A stretch of DNA of 64,000 bases, from NCBI GenBank assembly GCA_934757825.1, contig CAKVLP010000001.1, positions 496,001-560,000 on the forward strand, given 5' to 3'. This DNA is from an uncultured Clostridia bacterium. Its GTDB lineage: Bacteria > Bacillota > Clostridia > Christensenellales > UBA1242. How positions within the stretch are numbered: position 1 is the first letter of the stretch; each line of letters starts with the position of its first letter. The translations under genes and the position numbers were made by a program. The notes beneath the pieces were generated by a model, which was not told the origin of the DNA, ran no database searches, and saw nothing but the letters and a program-made list of their open reading frames with translations. Below, in pieces: positions 1-7,958 of this stretch.

Positions 1-549
1 GACCAGATAATTGAAGCACTTAAAACATATAAGCCCAAAGTGCCAGTAATATGGAATACAAATAGTTATGATAGACCTGAAAAACTAGAACAATTAAGAG
101 GGCTTGTTGATATTTTCCTTGCTGACTTAAAGTATTTTGACGAGGGCTTGTCCAAAGAATTTTCGGCTTGTCCCGATTATTTTAAGATCGCAAGCGAGGC
201 AATTTTAAAAATGAGAAGCCTCGTAAAAGACAATTTTGACGGCGAAAAAATGACAAGCGGGCTAATAATAAGGCACCTTGTTTTGCCAGGGTGCGTAGAA
301 GATAGTAAGCGGGTTTTTGACTGGATTGCTAGGGTTTTTGACAAAAACACGATAGTTTCTGTTATGAACCAGTATGTTCCGTATTACAAAGCAAAAAATC
401 ACATACTGCTAAATCGCAAGGTTACGCCTCGTGAATATAGTAAAGTTTGTGATTATGTTTTGGCTTTGGGTTTTGAAAATGGTTATTTCCAATCGGGGGA
501 AAGTGCCTGTGAAGAGTATATCCCAAATTTTACGCAGTTTTTAGATTAA
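1..549 (+). CDS. Radical SAM protein, PflX-like, C-terminal part (5' end outside window)
   Basis: The reading frame is open from the first base, so this is the last 182 codons of a longer gene. The visible part resembles the C-terminal half of the uncharacterised pyruvate formate-lyase-activating-enzyme-like radical SAM family (PflX). It has a beta-strand plus VDIFLADLKYF segment, the RHLVLPG motif typical of these proteins, and the terminal ESACEEYIPNF motif. The CxxxCxxC iron-sulfur motif would lie upstream of the window and cannot be checked. The gene converges on the next one, and their 3' ends overlap by 20 bp. The family assignment is fairly safe; the substrate is unknown. Confidence 0.75.
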   Translation, partial: DQIIEALKTYKPKVPVIWNTNSYDRPEKLEQLRGLVDIFLADLKYFDEGLSKEFSACPDYFKIASEAILKMRSLVKDNFDGEKMTSGLIIRHLVLPGCVEDSKRVFDWIARVFDKNTIVSVMNQYVPYYKAKNHILLNRKVTPREYSKVCDYVLALGFENGYFQSGESACEEYIPNFTQFLD

Positions 550-1306
550 ACGCAACTTGGTTGTTGGAAACACTCAAAGTTGTGTCGGTCTTCTGAACGA
601 TGTTTTTCATAAAGTTTACAATAAGAGAAGGGATATAGTTTTGAATGTTTGGCTTGTCTTCCTGGTCGTTAATTGCAGTCGAGAGTTCATCGGACAGGCT
701 AGTAGACATATTGTTGTAAATTGTTTTGAGTGGTGTGATTACGCCACTTTTTATTTCGCTTTCGCTAGTGATGTATACGCGCGCTGGCACGTCTGGCACG
801 CTAGGAAATAGCGTACGCATATCGACAGTACACACTATTTTTAATTTGTAGCCGTTTGAGATAACTTCGGTGTCAATCTGTTTTACTATCATTGAGTATC
901 TGTCGGGGTTTGTAAGATGTATGGAATTGTAGAGTAACCCTAGTTCGTTGGAAGTAAGGCTAAGGTTGTCGTTGATTGAAATCGTGGTTTGGCAAAATTT
1001 TTCGTAGTCGATGTCACCGTCAACAAGTATATCAAATCCGCTGTTTGTGATTTTGGTGTTTAGGCTAGTGTAGAGTTCGTCGGTTATGGGGCGAGTAATG
1101 ATTGTGGAAGTGTCGGGCTCTTTGCCAAGTTCTTCAAGCGCTTTTAATCCGCTCGAACTAAACTGGTTTTTAATTGAGATTACTGCGTACACAACAGCGA
1201 TAATTAGCGTAACCGCCACAAGTATTTTTGTGGAGATGTTTATAAATATCTGTTCCTTTTCGGCGCCGGTCTTTTTCCGCTTTTGCCTGTTTTTGTTATC
1301 TTTCAT
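530..1306 (-). CDS. Hypothetical membrane-anchored protein
   Basis: This is a 258-residue protein I do not recognise. A short basic cytoplasmic tail (residues 1-20, many Lys/Arg) precedes one hydrophobic segment at about residues 24-45. A polar domain of about 210 residues follows, presumably outside the membrane. The start is supported by AGGATAG just upstream on the minus strand. It overlaps the end of the Mrr-like gene by 11 bp, so the two are probably co-transcribed. Its 3' end overlaps the convergent radical-SAM gene. No catalytic motif is visible. Confidence 0.7.
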   Translation of the reverse strand: MKDNKNRQKRKKTGAEKEQIFINISTKILVAVTLIIAVVYAVISIKNQFSSSGLKALEELGKEPDTSTIITRPITDELYTSLNTKITNSGFDILVDGDIDYEKFCQTTISINDNLSLTSNELGLLYNSIHLTNPDRYSMIVKQIDTEVISNGYKLKIVCTVDMRTLFPSVPDVPARVYITSESEIKSGVITPLKTIYNNMSTSLSDELSTAINDQEDKPNIQNYIPSLIVNFMKNIVQKTDTTLSVSNNQVAFNLKTA

Positions 1307-1772
1307 TTTCTATCCTATTTATTTTTTCTTCAATATATTTATTGCTTTCGCGTCGGTTGAGTTTTAAAAGGCGACTAATGTCGGTGCGGTCGAGTAGGAT
1401 TACGCCTAATTCTTCCGCCAACCCAACTGCTGGCTTTGAAAACTTCCAGTTTGTAATGACCATACTGTAATCGCACTTGTAGTAACTTTTCCCGCTAAAT
1501 GCCTCTTGCACAGCGCTGTTAGAAATATTGTGGTTGTAGTATAGTTTTGCTTGAATGCCAAGACTAACACCGCGTTTGCTTGCGATTATGTCCAGCCCGT
1601 TGTCGCCAGTTTTGGGCGTTGTGACAGTGGAGTAGCCCATATATCTAAAATAATTCGCCACAAATTCCTCAAATTCTATTCCGCTTAGGCTGTCAATATT
1701 GGAAATGGAAATTTGACTAAGTAAGTTTTTAAATTTTATCCTAAAAATCATCTCGTGTATTAGTTTTGTCAT
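1296..1772 (-). CDS. Mrr-like restriction-endonuclease-fold protein
   Basis: This is a 158-residue protein of the Mrr_cat type (PD-(D/E)XK fold). It has an acidic helix (EFEEFVANYF, about residues 33-42), then GDNGLDII with the candidate catalytic Asp at about 61, then the QAK motif with Gln74 and Lys76. These are the usual Mrr active-site positions. A longer frame starts at 1796, but an extended -10 (TGA-TATAAT) ends one base before that ATG. Only the ATG at 1772, preceded by AAGGA, can be in the transcript. There is no methyltransferase nearby. Stand-alone Mrr-like proteins may cut modified DNA or serve in DNA maintenance; which applies here is unknown. Confidence 0.7.
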   Translation of the reverse strand: MTKLIHEMIFRIKFKNLLSQISISNIDSLSGIEFEEFVANYFRYMGYSTVTTPKTGDNGLDIIASKRGVSLGIQAKLYYNHNISNSAVQEAFSGKSYYKCDYSMVITNWKFSKPAVGLAEELGVILLDRTDISRLLKLNRRESNKYIEEKINRIENER

Positions 1773-1796
1773 TTCTTTTTCCTTGATCCTAGTCAT

Positions 1797-1805
1797 ATTA
1801 TATCA
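1797..1805 (-). promoter_or_regulatory. Extended -10 promoter for the Mrr-like gene
   Basis: On the minus strand TGA-TATAAT lies immediately before the first ATG of the long frame. Transcription should start near 1790, which favours the ATG at 1772. The -35 region is only a T-run. Confidence 0.5.
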
Positions 1806-1832
1806 AAAATTTCAGAATTAAAAAATAAATTA

Positions 1833-1861
1833 TTGCAAAACTAAAAATTTTTGTGTATAAT
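1833..1861 (+). promoter_or_regulatory. Promoter of tRNA-Ser
   Basis: TTGCAA (1833-1838), 17-bp spacer, TATAAT (1856-1861). Transcription would start about 50 bp before the tRNA. Confidence 0.65.
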
Positions 1862-1918
1862 GACATTGTTGCAGTAATGGGAAAGTCACCTTTATTTTGC
1901 AACAATTTAAAACTACAT

Positions 1919-2006
1919 GCAGAGATGTCGGAGCGGTCGAACGAGCACGATTGGAAATCGTGTGATGTGAAAGCATCCGGGGGTTCAAATCCCCCTCTCT
2001 GCGCCA
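1919..2006 (+). tRNA. tRNA-Ser (anticodon GGA)
   Basis: The acceptor strands GCAGAGA and TCTCTGC pair fully, followed by discriminator G and an encoded CCA. The anticodon arm has a 5-bp stem (CACGA/TCGTG) around the loop TTGGAAA, giving anticodon GGA, which reads UCC and UCU. A long variable arm (TGATG...CATC) is diagnostic of a class II tRNA such as tRNA-Ser. The T arm contains GTTCAAAT. All expected elements are present. Confidence 0.95.
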
Positions 2007-2018
2007 TATAAACTAAGT

Positions 2019-2048
2019 AAAAAGCCTTCATTTATGGAAGTCTTTTTA
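2019..2048 (+). terminator. Terminator after tRNA-Ser
   Basis: AAAAAG-x-CTTC pairs with GAAG-x-CTTTTT across a short AT loop and runs into a T-tract. Confidence 0.7.
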
Positions 2049-2182
2049 TTGTGAATACAACACCAAATTTATAAGCGAAAGCAAAATAAATTGGTTTATT
2101 ATACTAATATTTTTGATAAACTATAATATAAACGCTATAAAACAAACAAAAATATGCTATAATGCAAAGGGAGAGATATTTT

Positions 2183-2782
2183 ATGGGAAAGTTGATATTA
2201 ACATCTGGTGGTTATTTGAACGGACAAAGAGGTAAGGAATGCGATGAAATAATAGAAGCATTTTCTAGAAATAAAAAAGTTCTCTTGGTCGATAATGCAA
2301 CCTTAACAGGAAGTAATCTAAAAGGCGTGCCTATCATAAAAGATAATTTTTCTAAAATAGCAAAGTCAGTAACTCAAATTTCATTAACCGAAAACAACAT
2401 TAAAGAGTTGGGAGATTATGACATAGTTTATATCACAGGAGGAGATCTCGCACCTTTCTTTGAATTAATTCAAAAATGTGATTTAAAAAGTGCTTTTATT
2501 ACATATTTGAAAAATGGCGGCAACATAATTGGCGAGAGCGCAGGCTCAATGATATTTGGTACAGACCTTAAATGGATTTATGATGTAAAAAAAGGAACAA
2601 AGCCTAAATATGATATCGAATTGCCTTCATATAAAGGTCTTGGAATTGTAAAAATAAACTTTTTTCCACATTGGAATAAAACAAGTAATGAAATGAAAGA
2701 AAGAGTTTTGAGTTACGAAAAAGAATACCATATCAATATAACAAGAGTGCAAGATAATGATTTTTTTGTATACGATGTATAG
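2183..2782 (+). CDS. Peptidase S51 (dipeptidase E-like) family protein
   Basis: This is a 199-residue intracellular serine peptidase-like protein of the S51 family, which includes Asp-specific dipeptidase E and cyanophycinase. The N-terminal strand ending in LTSGG, the YITGGD turn at about residues 83-88, and the nucleophile elbow GESAGS with Ser119 are characteristic. The ATG at 2183 is chosen over one at 2162 because AAGGGAGA sits 9 bases before it. The gene looks more AT-rich than the genes after it and lies directly behind a tRNA gene, which hints at acquisition. No strong promoter is visible. Substrate unknown. Confidence 0.75.
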   Translation: MGKLILTSGGYLNGQRGKECDEIIEAFSRNKKVLLVDNATLTGSNLKGVPIIKDNFSKIAKSVTQISLTENNIKELGDYDIVYITGGDLAPFFELIQKCDLKSAFITYLKNGGNIIGESAGSMIFGTDLKWIYDVKKGTKPKYDIELPSYKGLGIVKINFFPHWNKTSNEMKERVLSYEKEYHINITRVQDNDFFVYDV

Positions 2783-2843
2783 GAGAACACAATTATTACA
2801 AAAAATGAGTTGGAGATAGTTTAAAACAAAAATGATTTTGATT

Positions 2844-2938
2844 TCGCAAAATCAAAAAATGCTGTCGCAAAATTAAACAGCAAGAAATCAAAAAAAATCA
2901 AAAAGTGTGTGATAATCAAAATCAGTCGCAAAATCAAA
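2844..2938. repeat. Three copies of a 13-base A-rich motif
   Basis: TCGCAAAATCAAA occurs at 2844-2856, with one change (T for C) at 2865-2877, and again at 2926-2938. Shorter AATCAAAA units lie between. The second copy lies between arms GCTGT and ACAGC, which can pair. Confidence 0.6.
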
Positions 2939-3036
2939 GAAAAATAATCAAAAAAAGACTTTTGGTTGTATACACACACATTCAGTTCAGAGGAATGATA
3001 TGTTTTCTCTGGACCTATTTTTTTTACGTTATGGGA

Positions 3037-3094
3037 TTTGAACCCAATGGGTTCACTCCTGTCGGAGCCGGACCGCGGATAAACCGCTCCCGAC
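3037..3094. other. GC-rich cluster of short inverted repeats, function unknown
   Basis: Within about 55 bases three hairpins can form: GAACCC-AAT-GGGTTC (3040-3054), CTCC-TGTC-GGAG (3057-3067) and GCGG-ATAAA-CCGC (3075-3087). Alternatively GTCGG (3061-3065) pairs with CCGAC (3090-3094). On the minus strand it contains a GGGTTCAAATCCC segment like a tRNA T arm. However, no matching acceptor, D or anticodon arms can be found, so it is not a functional tRNA. Confidence 0.5.
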
Positions 3095-3297
3095 TTTAAA
3101 ATTATGCAACATCTACGAACCCAACTAAATTTATACAAGTTAAATTTGTGTTTAGTTGTCTTATGGATTATTCTAGTGTGTTATTTTTTTTAAGAATAAT
3201 GAGTATTCTTCACACTCTAAATCGTATTTTTTTAGCTCTCTATTTTGTAATTTTTAAGAGGCTAGTGAGTATATTAAAAACCATAGTGTTATATCGC

Positions 3298-3326
3298 TTT
3301 AAAAAATTGCAAAAGTGTGATATAAT
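3298..3326 (+). promoter_or_regulatory. Promoter of the Nudix gene
   Basis: TTTAAA, 17-bp spacer, extended -10 TGA-TATAAT (3321-3326). Confidence 0.65.
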
Positions 3327-3365
3327 TTTTATATCCAAGTAAGGATTAAATAAGGAGAAAATACT

Positions 3366-3872
3366 ATGTTAAAATTGACATGGCATAATGAAGAAGTTCC
3401 AAAGGGAATGCGAGTGGGGCAGGTCTATGGTGTGATTTTCACGATCGATGGCAGAACGCTACTTAAAGTTGACACCAAGGCGGACGGCCGAAAAGTGTAT
3501 GCAATCGCGGGTGGAACCCCAGAGGATTTCGATGCGGACAGGATTGCAACCTTGCGACGCGAACTTGTGGAGGAGGTTAACACTACAATTGGCGACGACA
3601 TTTACTATGTTGGCTATCAAGAGGTTTCGGGCGATGGGGATAAACCTACATACGCGCAAGTGAGAATGACCGCGATGATTGAAAAGATTGGCGAGAGGCG
3701 CCCCGACCCAGACAATGGCGAAACGTACGAGCGACTTCTAACCACGCCAAAGAGGGCAATAGAACTGCTAAAATGGGGCGAAATTGGTGAAAAACTCATC
3801 ACTCGTGCAGTGGAAATCGCAAAAGAGAAGTTTGGCCTAACACTTACCTCCGATGTGGAAGAATTTGTTTAA
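3366..3872 (+). CDS. Nudix hydrolase-like protein
   Basis: This is a 168-residue protein with the core of a Nudix box at about residues 49-72: GG...RRELVEEV, matching the metal-binding REUxEE part. The upstream half is imperfect. The usual GE before the helix is replaced by Phe-Asp, and the loop is one residue longer than the consensus, so activity is uncertain. The start is fixed by TAAGGAG nine to ten bases upstream. The gene is followed after 23 bp by an unknown gene, probably in one transcript. Nudix enzymes cleave nucleoside diphosphate derivatives; the substrate is not predictable here. Confidence 0.65.
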   Translation: MLKLTWHNEEVPKGMRVGQVYGVIFTIDGRTLLKVDTKADGRKVYAIAGGTPEDFDADRIATLRRELVEEVNTTIGDDIYYVGYQEVSGDGDKPTYAQVRMTAMIEKIGERRPDPDNGETYERLLTTPKRAIELLKWGEIGEKLITRAVEIAKEKFGLTLTSDVEEFV

Positions 3873-3895
3873 AATAAACACAAAAAAAGGATAAT

Positions 3896-4606
3896 ATGAG
3901 AATTTCAGAGAGATATAAAAAAGCACTTGTAACAGTGGCTATGGGGCTAAGAAGTGAGGCTGATATAAAGAAAAACGGAATGCACCTTTTTGTGAAAAGC
4001 GAAAAGGCGGAACTGCTAAACTATTTGCGCACGCTGTTTGCCGAGCGCGAAAACTTGCTTGTTTTGAAAGTAAAACCCACTGGGTTTAGATCGGAACACA
4101 TAAATATTACAAATAAGACCGAATTTGATGAGTTTGTGAAGAATGTGGACGAAATTTTTGCCGAAGAAAACGAAATTTGGGTTATATCCAGTTCGGTGGT
4201 GGAATGCTGGCGTTGTAGGTTTTATCTAAACAGTAACATCGACTCTCCCGACGCCGTGGAAATGGCAAAAAGCACCGACGACCATATCCTTGACCATATG
4301 GGCAAAGAAGACGTGCCGTTTGCTCGTTTTGAAAAGGGGCTAAACAAAACTTTTGCTGTGCTTGACACAAATCTAAACGAAAAAGACTTGCAAGAGTGCC
4401 GTGACATAATTGGCGACGTTATGGCAAAATATAGTAGGCAGTTTAGGTCGATAAAGGTCGATATGGAAATGCTAGGACTTCCCGGTATTTCGCTTGATTG
4501 CCGTGTCAACAACGGCTACGACTTCCACGATTTTGACGTGTCGTATGGCGATGTGTATAAGGTTATGGATTTTTATGTTACGCCGTATTTGGGTAATCGA
4601 ACGTAA
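3896..4606 (+). CDS. Hypothetical protein
   Basis: This is a 236-residue protein I do not recognise. It looks soluble and mixed alpha/beta, with no signal peptide or membrane segment. It has a Trp/Cys-containing strand (VVECWRCRFYL, about residues 99-109) and a C-terminal aromatic stretch rich in Asp. AAGGA precedes the ATG. It is 23 bp downstream of the Nudix-like gene and followed at once by a strong terminator, so the two likely form a two-gene unit. Confidence 0.65.
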   Translation: MRISERYKKALVTVAMGLRSEADIKKNGMHLFVKSEKAELLNYLRTLFAERENLLVLKVKPTGFRSEHINITNKTEFDEFVKNVDEIFAEENEIWVISSSVVECWRCRFYLNSNIDSPDAVEMAKSTDDHILDHMGKEDVPFARFEKGLNKTFAVLDTNLNEKDLQECRDIIGDVMAKYSRQFRSIKVDMEMLGLPGISLDCRVNNGYDFHDFDVSYGDVYKVMDFYVTPYLGNRT

Positions 4607-4621
4607 TGACAAAATTTAAAT

Positions 4622-4656
4622 AAAAATAGCACTTTTATCGGTGCTATTTTTTTACT
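4622..4656 (+). terminator. Terminator of the Nudix operon
   Basis: AAAATAGCAC and GTGCTATTTT form a 10-bp stem with an 8-base loop, ending in T-tracts. The last bases overlap the -35 of the next promoter. Confidence 0.85.
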
Positions 4657-4679
4657 TTTTTTCGGTTTTGTGTTACAAT
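4651..4679 (+). promoter_or_regulatory. Promoter of the alkaline phosphatase gene
   Basis: TTTACT, 17-bp spacer, extended -10 TGT-TACAAT (4674-4679). The leader to the ATG is only about 13 bases and holds the AGAGG ribosome binding site. Confidence 0.6.
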
Positions 4680-4698
4680 CATTAAAAGAGGTTTTAAG

Positions 4699-5829
4699 AT
4701 GAATAAATCCAATAGAAAGTTAAAAGCATATTTAATCGTTTTGCTCATTGTAGCATTCCTTACGGTGTCCATATTTGGCACATTTTTAGGTGTAAATATT
4801 AGCCGTAACAGCCAGATTAACACAGTCGACTTTGCGCCTATGTCGGGGACTGCCAACAAAACGATTTTGTTTATAGGCGACGGAATGGGCGAAAATCACG
4901 TTAGCGTTACGGCGTCGTATTATGAAAAAGACCTGTTTATGACGAGTTTGCCTCTATCGGGCAAGGTTTCGACCTTTTCTCGGGATATGATTTATCCCAC
5001 CGACAGCGCGGCGGCCGCAAGTGCACTCGCAACTGGCAAAAAATATGACAACAAAGAGGTTTCGCGTCACGCTGGGAAAGACATCGAGACGATAAGCGAA
5101 TATGCGAAATCGAAAGGCTATGGCGTGGGCATTGTGACGACCGACAATTTGTATGGCGCGACTCCAGCGAGTTTTTCATCTCACGCAAATAAGCGAGGCG
5201 ACACCGACGTGATTATTGCGGGTCAAATAGCAGGTGAAATTGACTTGTTTTTGGGTGCGGGAGCGAGCAAATATGCGGAGTACAAGGCGCAGTTTGAAGA
5301 AAAGGGCTTTGAGTATTCCAGCAATTTGAGTGCATTGTCCCTAAACTTAAATAGGGTGTTTGGGGTTTTCTCCAAAGTTGTGTCTAGTGACGGAACAAAT
5401 GACACTCCAACACTTGAAATGCTCACCGATTTTGCTGTGGATTATATGGAACAAAACTTTCCAAACGGATACTTCCTTATGATTGAGGGCGCACATATTG
5501 ACAAGAAAAGTCACGACAACAAAATTTTTGAAATGATGGAATATCTTGATAGTTTTGACAAAAGTATCAAGATTGCGTACGACAAACTTAAAAGTCAGAC
5601 GGGAGTGGCGATAGTTGTGACTGCCGACCACGAAACGGGAGATTTGCGCTTTAAAAGTGGGGTAACAATCGACAATTCGCTGTATCACCGCACGGGGCAT
5701 TCTGGCAAAAACGTACCATACTATATGTACTTTAATCTGGCGAAGTCTGTCGATGTTGGCGTTATATTGCCTAAAAAAATTGACAACACCGACATATACA
5801 AATTGTTTAAATCGTTACTAACCAAATAG
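4699..5829 (+). CDS. Alkaline phosphatase, membrane-anchored
   Basis: This is a 376-residue member of the PhoA family (phosphate monoester hydrolysis with two Zn and one Mg outside the cell). An N-terminal membrane segment (about residues 11-31) lacks a clear cleavage site, so it is probably an anchor. Family motifs occur in order: FIGDGMG (Asp61, metal), TDSAAAASALATG (nucleophile Ser103), ATPASFSSH, the metal-binding EGAHIDKKSHDN segment, and TADHETGD near the C-terminus. All expected metal and nucleophile residues are present, so it should be active. It stands alone between a promoter and a terminator. No Pho-box-like repeat was recognised. Confidence 0.9.
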   Translation: MNKSNRKLKAYLIVLLIVAFLTVSIFGTFLGVNISRNSQINTVDFAPMSGTANKTILFIGDGMGENHVSVTASYYEKDLFMTSLPLSGKVSTFSRDMIYPTDSAAAASALATGKKYDNKEVSRHAGKDIETISEYAKSKGYGVGIVTTDNLYGATPASFSSHANKRGDTDVIIAGQIAGEIDLFLGAGASKYAEYKAQFEEKGFEYSSNLSALSLNLNRVFGVFSKVVSSDGTNDTPTLEMLTDFAVDYMEQNFPNGYFLMIEGAHIDKKSHDNKIFEMMEYLDSFDKSIKIAYDKLKSQTGVAIVVTADHETGDLRFKSGVTIDNSLYHRTGHSGKNVPYYMYFNLAKSVDVGVILPKKIDNTDIYKLFKSLLTK

Positions 5830-5923
5830 CCGTGGCATTTGAATTGCGGGCGCGTAAAAATTTGGTCGGAAAATATTTAGAAATGCTTAGTGTTTCTTTT
5901 GATTTTAATTAAAATTTTGCGGG

Positions 5924-5962
5924 AAAAGTTTTACAGTTTTGGGGATTGTAAAACTTTTTTAT
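5924..5962 (+). terminator. Terminator after the alkaline phosphatase gene
   Basis: AAAAGTTTTACA and TGTAAAACTTTT form a perfect 12-bp stem followed by T-rich sequence. Confidence 0.85.
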
Positions 5963-5980
5963 TTTTTGTTTGTTTTACTA

Positions 5981-6009
5981 TTGAAAGCGCCAATAACCTA
6001 TGGTATAAT
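5981..6009 (+). promoter_or_regulatory. Promoter of the gene at 6032
   Basis: TTGAAA (5981-5986), 17-bp spacer, TATAAT (6004-6009). It lies inside a longer open frame and so excludes the upstream start codons. Confidence 0.75.
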
Positions 6010-6031
6010 CAAAAAAATGAGAGGAAAAATT

Positions 6032-6820
6032 ATGAAAGACGATTATGAAGATTTTGTATTTACACTATACGACGATTTTGTAACAACGTGGTCGAAATAC
6101 TTGTTAACATTAAACGATAATGAGTTGATGTTTAAAATGACGACGCTTGCTGAAATGGGGCAAGTTGAAGCGATAGAAAAGTGGTATTTACTTAAAAACC
6201 CAAATGAAAGAAATACAAAGATTGAGGCCGTTGCGGATAAGATTATTGGCGACAAAACAAGACGCTATGACATCAACGTGGCACTTATGCGCGCAGCAAG
6301 AGAGTTGGCTAAAAATAAGAAAATGTATCAAAGTATGAAAGATTCGATTAAAGAATATATGGGTATTATGAAAAAAGAGAGAAGTGTATTAGGCTTTATT
6401 GGACCCAAGACTCTTCAATTGGTGTCTCAAATTCAAACCTTGAGAGACAAACTTAGTGATAGTAGTTATGGTAGACAAATGAACTACGCGGTTGCGCTTG
6501 TAGACTACTGCAAACATTTTGATAATACAGATGTCAACCTTGACCAAAAGCGCCTTGAAATAAAAATGAGAGACCCATATTTGTTTGGAAAACCTACCCG
6601 AAAGGAAGTGCGCAAAGTACGCAAAACCTTGACTTATTCTCGTGTTAAAAATCCATATGACCCCAATATTAAGTATTCACTTGCATGCAACTATCTAATG
6701 AACCCATCGACCTTAAAACAAAAAGACAAAGCGATTGAAATGCTAACCGAACTAGCTTGTCGTCCAATTACTAAACAACTTAGCACTGCAATTGATGAAA
6801 AGATAAAGTTTAATAAATAA
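6032..6820 (+). CDS. Hypothetical helical protein
   Basis: This is a 262-residue soluble protein, largely alpha-helical, with short Sel1/TPR-like stretches (for example LAEMGQVEAIEKWYLL near the start and DKAIEMLTELACRP near the end). These resemble helical repeats but are too few to assign. The ATG at 6032 is chosen because the promoter at 5981-6009 lies upstream and GAGAGGA precedes it; frames extending further upstream are promoter DNA. It has its own promoter and terminator. Function unknown. Confidence 0.7.
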   Translation: MKDDYEDFVFTLYDDFVTTWSKYLLTLNDNELMFKMTTLAEMGQVEAIEKWYLLKNPNERNTKIEAVADKIIGDKTRRYDINVALMRAARELAKNKKMYQSMKDSIKEYMGIMKKERSVLGFIGPKTLQLVSQIQTLRDKLSDSSYGRQMNYAVALVDYCKHFDNTDVNLDQKRLEIKMRDPYLFGKPTRKEVRKVRKTLTYSRVKNPYDPNIKYSLACNYLMNPSTLKQKDKAIEMLTELACRPITKQLSTAIDEKIKFNK

Positions 6821-6826
6821 ACCGTC

Positions 6827-6864
6827 AAAAACACATCGAGAAAAAATATCGGTGTGTTTTTTTG
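6827..6864 (+). terminator. Terminator after the gene at 6032
   Basis: AACACATCGA pairs with TCGGTGTGTT (one G-T pair), followed by seven T. Confidence 0.85.
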
Positions 6865-6918
6865 TCGGATTTTCCCCACATTAAAGAAAAACAACAAATA
6901 AATAATACCGCCTAATTG

Positions 6919-6947
6919 TTGTTAATTTCGTCAAATTATATTATAGA
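6919..6947 (+). promoter_or_regulatory. Possible promoter of the polysaccharide operon
   Basis: TTGTTA, 17-bp spacer, TATAGA. The leader to the first glycosyltransferase is about 75 bases. An 8-bp inverted repeat (AACAACAA/TTGTTGTT, 6890-6923) overlaps the -35. Confidence 0.45.
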
Positions 6948-7028
6948 ATAAAAATTATTATATCACATACGTAAAGTTGCTGTACAAACCCAGCCTTTTA
7001 GCGTAGAATAAACAATTGGAGAATTTAT

Positions 7029-7958
7029 ATGGAAAAAGATTACGGTGTTTCAATAATCGTGCCAATGTACAACGCAGAAAAATATATTTTAGAGGCGATT
7101 ACTTCGCTTACTAACCAGACTTACAAAAATATAGAGATTGTTGTTGTGGACGATGGAAGCACAGATAATAGCCGAAATATTGTAGAAAGTTTAAGTTCAA
7201 ATGATAAGAGAATTAAACTAATAACACAAGAAAATTCTGGCGTGTCGACAGCAAGAAACTTAGGAATTCAAAATGCTACTGGCGACATAATCCAATTTAT
7301 GGATGCCGACGATACCTTTGACAAACACTGTTGTGAATTTGTGGCGGGCTCATTTGATTGCGACCTACTTGTGTACTCGTATTTTACTAGCAAAAACAAT
7401 GGCTGTGTTTTGAAAAATAAAATGTATGAGGGCGTGGAAGTTTCACAATACATTCGCGACCTAATTGGCGGTTGGGAACTTGGACTTGTTTGGAATAAGG
7501 CGTATAGGGCAGACATCGTTAAGACATTAAAGTTTGACGAAACTGTAAGTCTACAAGAGGATTTGATTTTCAACTTAGAATATCTAAAATACGTAAACTC
7601 TGTAAAAACTTGTTCCAACAAACTATACAATTATAGGGTCACAAAAAGTTCGCTTTCTAGGTCAAACAAATGTGTGCGATTTGAACAACTTGACCGCATT
7701 AGAGAGAATATGTTGGAATTAAACGACAGCAAGTTTAATGATCCACAACTTGTTAGAAGTATTAACGGATACTTTTTAAAAAGCCTTGTTAATTTGTTTA
7801 GAGGTGATGAGTACAGCGATGAGGATATCTTAAAAATTTTAAACGGAAATGAAGTGAAAACCGCTTTAAAAAATTACAAAAGCAACAACTTTAAGGAGCG
7901 AGTGTTTGTATGGATGCTAAAACATCAAAAACTGGAACTAATAAAGAAACTGAACTAA
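7029..7958 (+). CDS. Glycosyltransferase family 2
   Basis: This is a 309-residue GT-A fold glycosyltransferase. The N-terminal strand SIIVPMYNAEKYI, the nucleotide-sugar-binding VVDDGSTDNS and the metal-binding MDADDTFD (about residues 97-104) identify family 2. An acidic LQEDLIF motif follows at about residue 176, where the catalytic base usually lies. It is the first gene of a five-gene polysaccharide operon and overlaps the next gene by 49 bp. TTGGAG precedes the ATG. It probably adds one sugar to a lipid-linked oligosaccharide; donor and acceptor cannot be read from sequence. Confidence 0.85.
   Translation: MEKDYGVSIIVPMYNAEKYILEAITSLTNQTYKNIEIVVVDDGSTDNSRNIVESLSSNDKRIKLITQENSGVSTARNLGIQNATGDIIQFMDADDTFDKHCCEFVAGSFDCDLLVYSYFTSKNNGCVLKNKMYEGVEVSQYIRDLIGGWELGLVWNKAYRADIVKTLKFDETVSLQEDLIFNLEYLKYVNSVKTCSNKLYNYRVTKSSLSRSNKCVRFEQLDRIRENMLELNDSKFNDPQLVRSINGYFLKSLVNLFRGDEYSDEDILKILNGNEVKTALKNYKSNNFKERVFVWMLKHQKLELIKKLN

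Larger units (their letters stand above)
2783..3297. other. Non-coding AT-rich gap with repeated A-rich motif and GC-rich hairpins
   Basis: I see no credible gene here. The first part is A-rich and repeats TCGCAAAATCAAA-like units (see separate entry). A GC-rich block of small hairpins follows at 3037-3094, then AT-rich sequence up to the promoter of the Nudix gene. The open frames across it lack ribosome binding sites and read through the repeats. Confidence 0.6.

Noticed and set aside
1296..1796. Restriction-modification or defence system around the Mrr-like gene
   Set aside because: There is no methyltransferase, specificity subunit or other defence gene nearby; the neighbour is an unrelated membrane-anchored protein.
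3024..3105. Possible tRNA on the minus strand
   Set aside because: A T-arm-like segment is present, but no acceptor, D or anticodon arm can be paired with it.
2821..3138. 105-codon minus-strand frame over the GC-rich hairpins
   Set aside because: It reads through A-rich repeats and the hairpin block, is low complexity at its end, and lacks a ribosome binding site.
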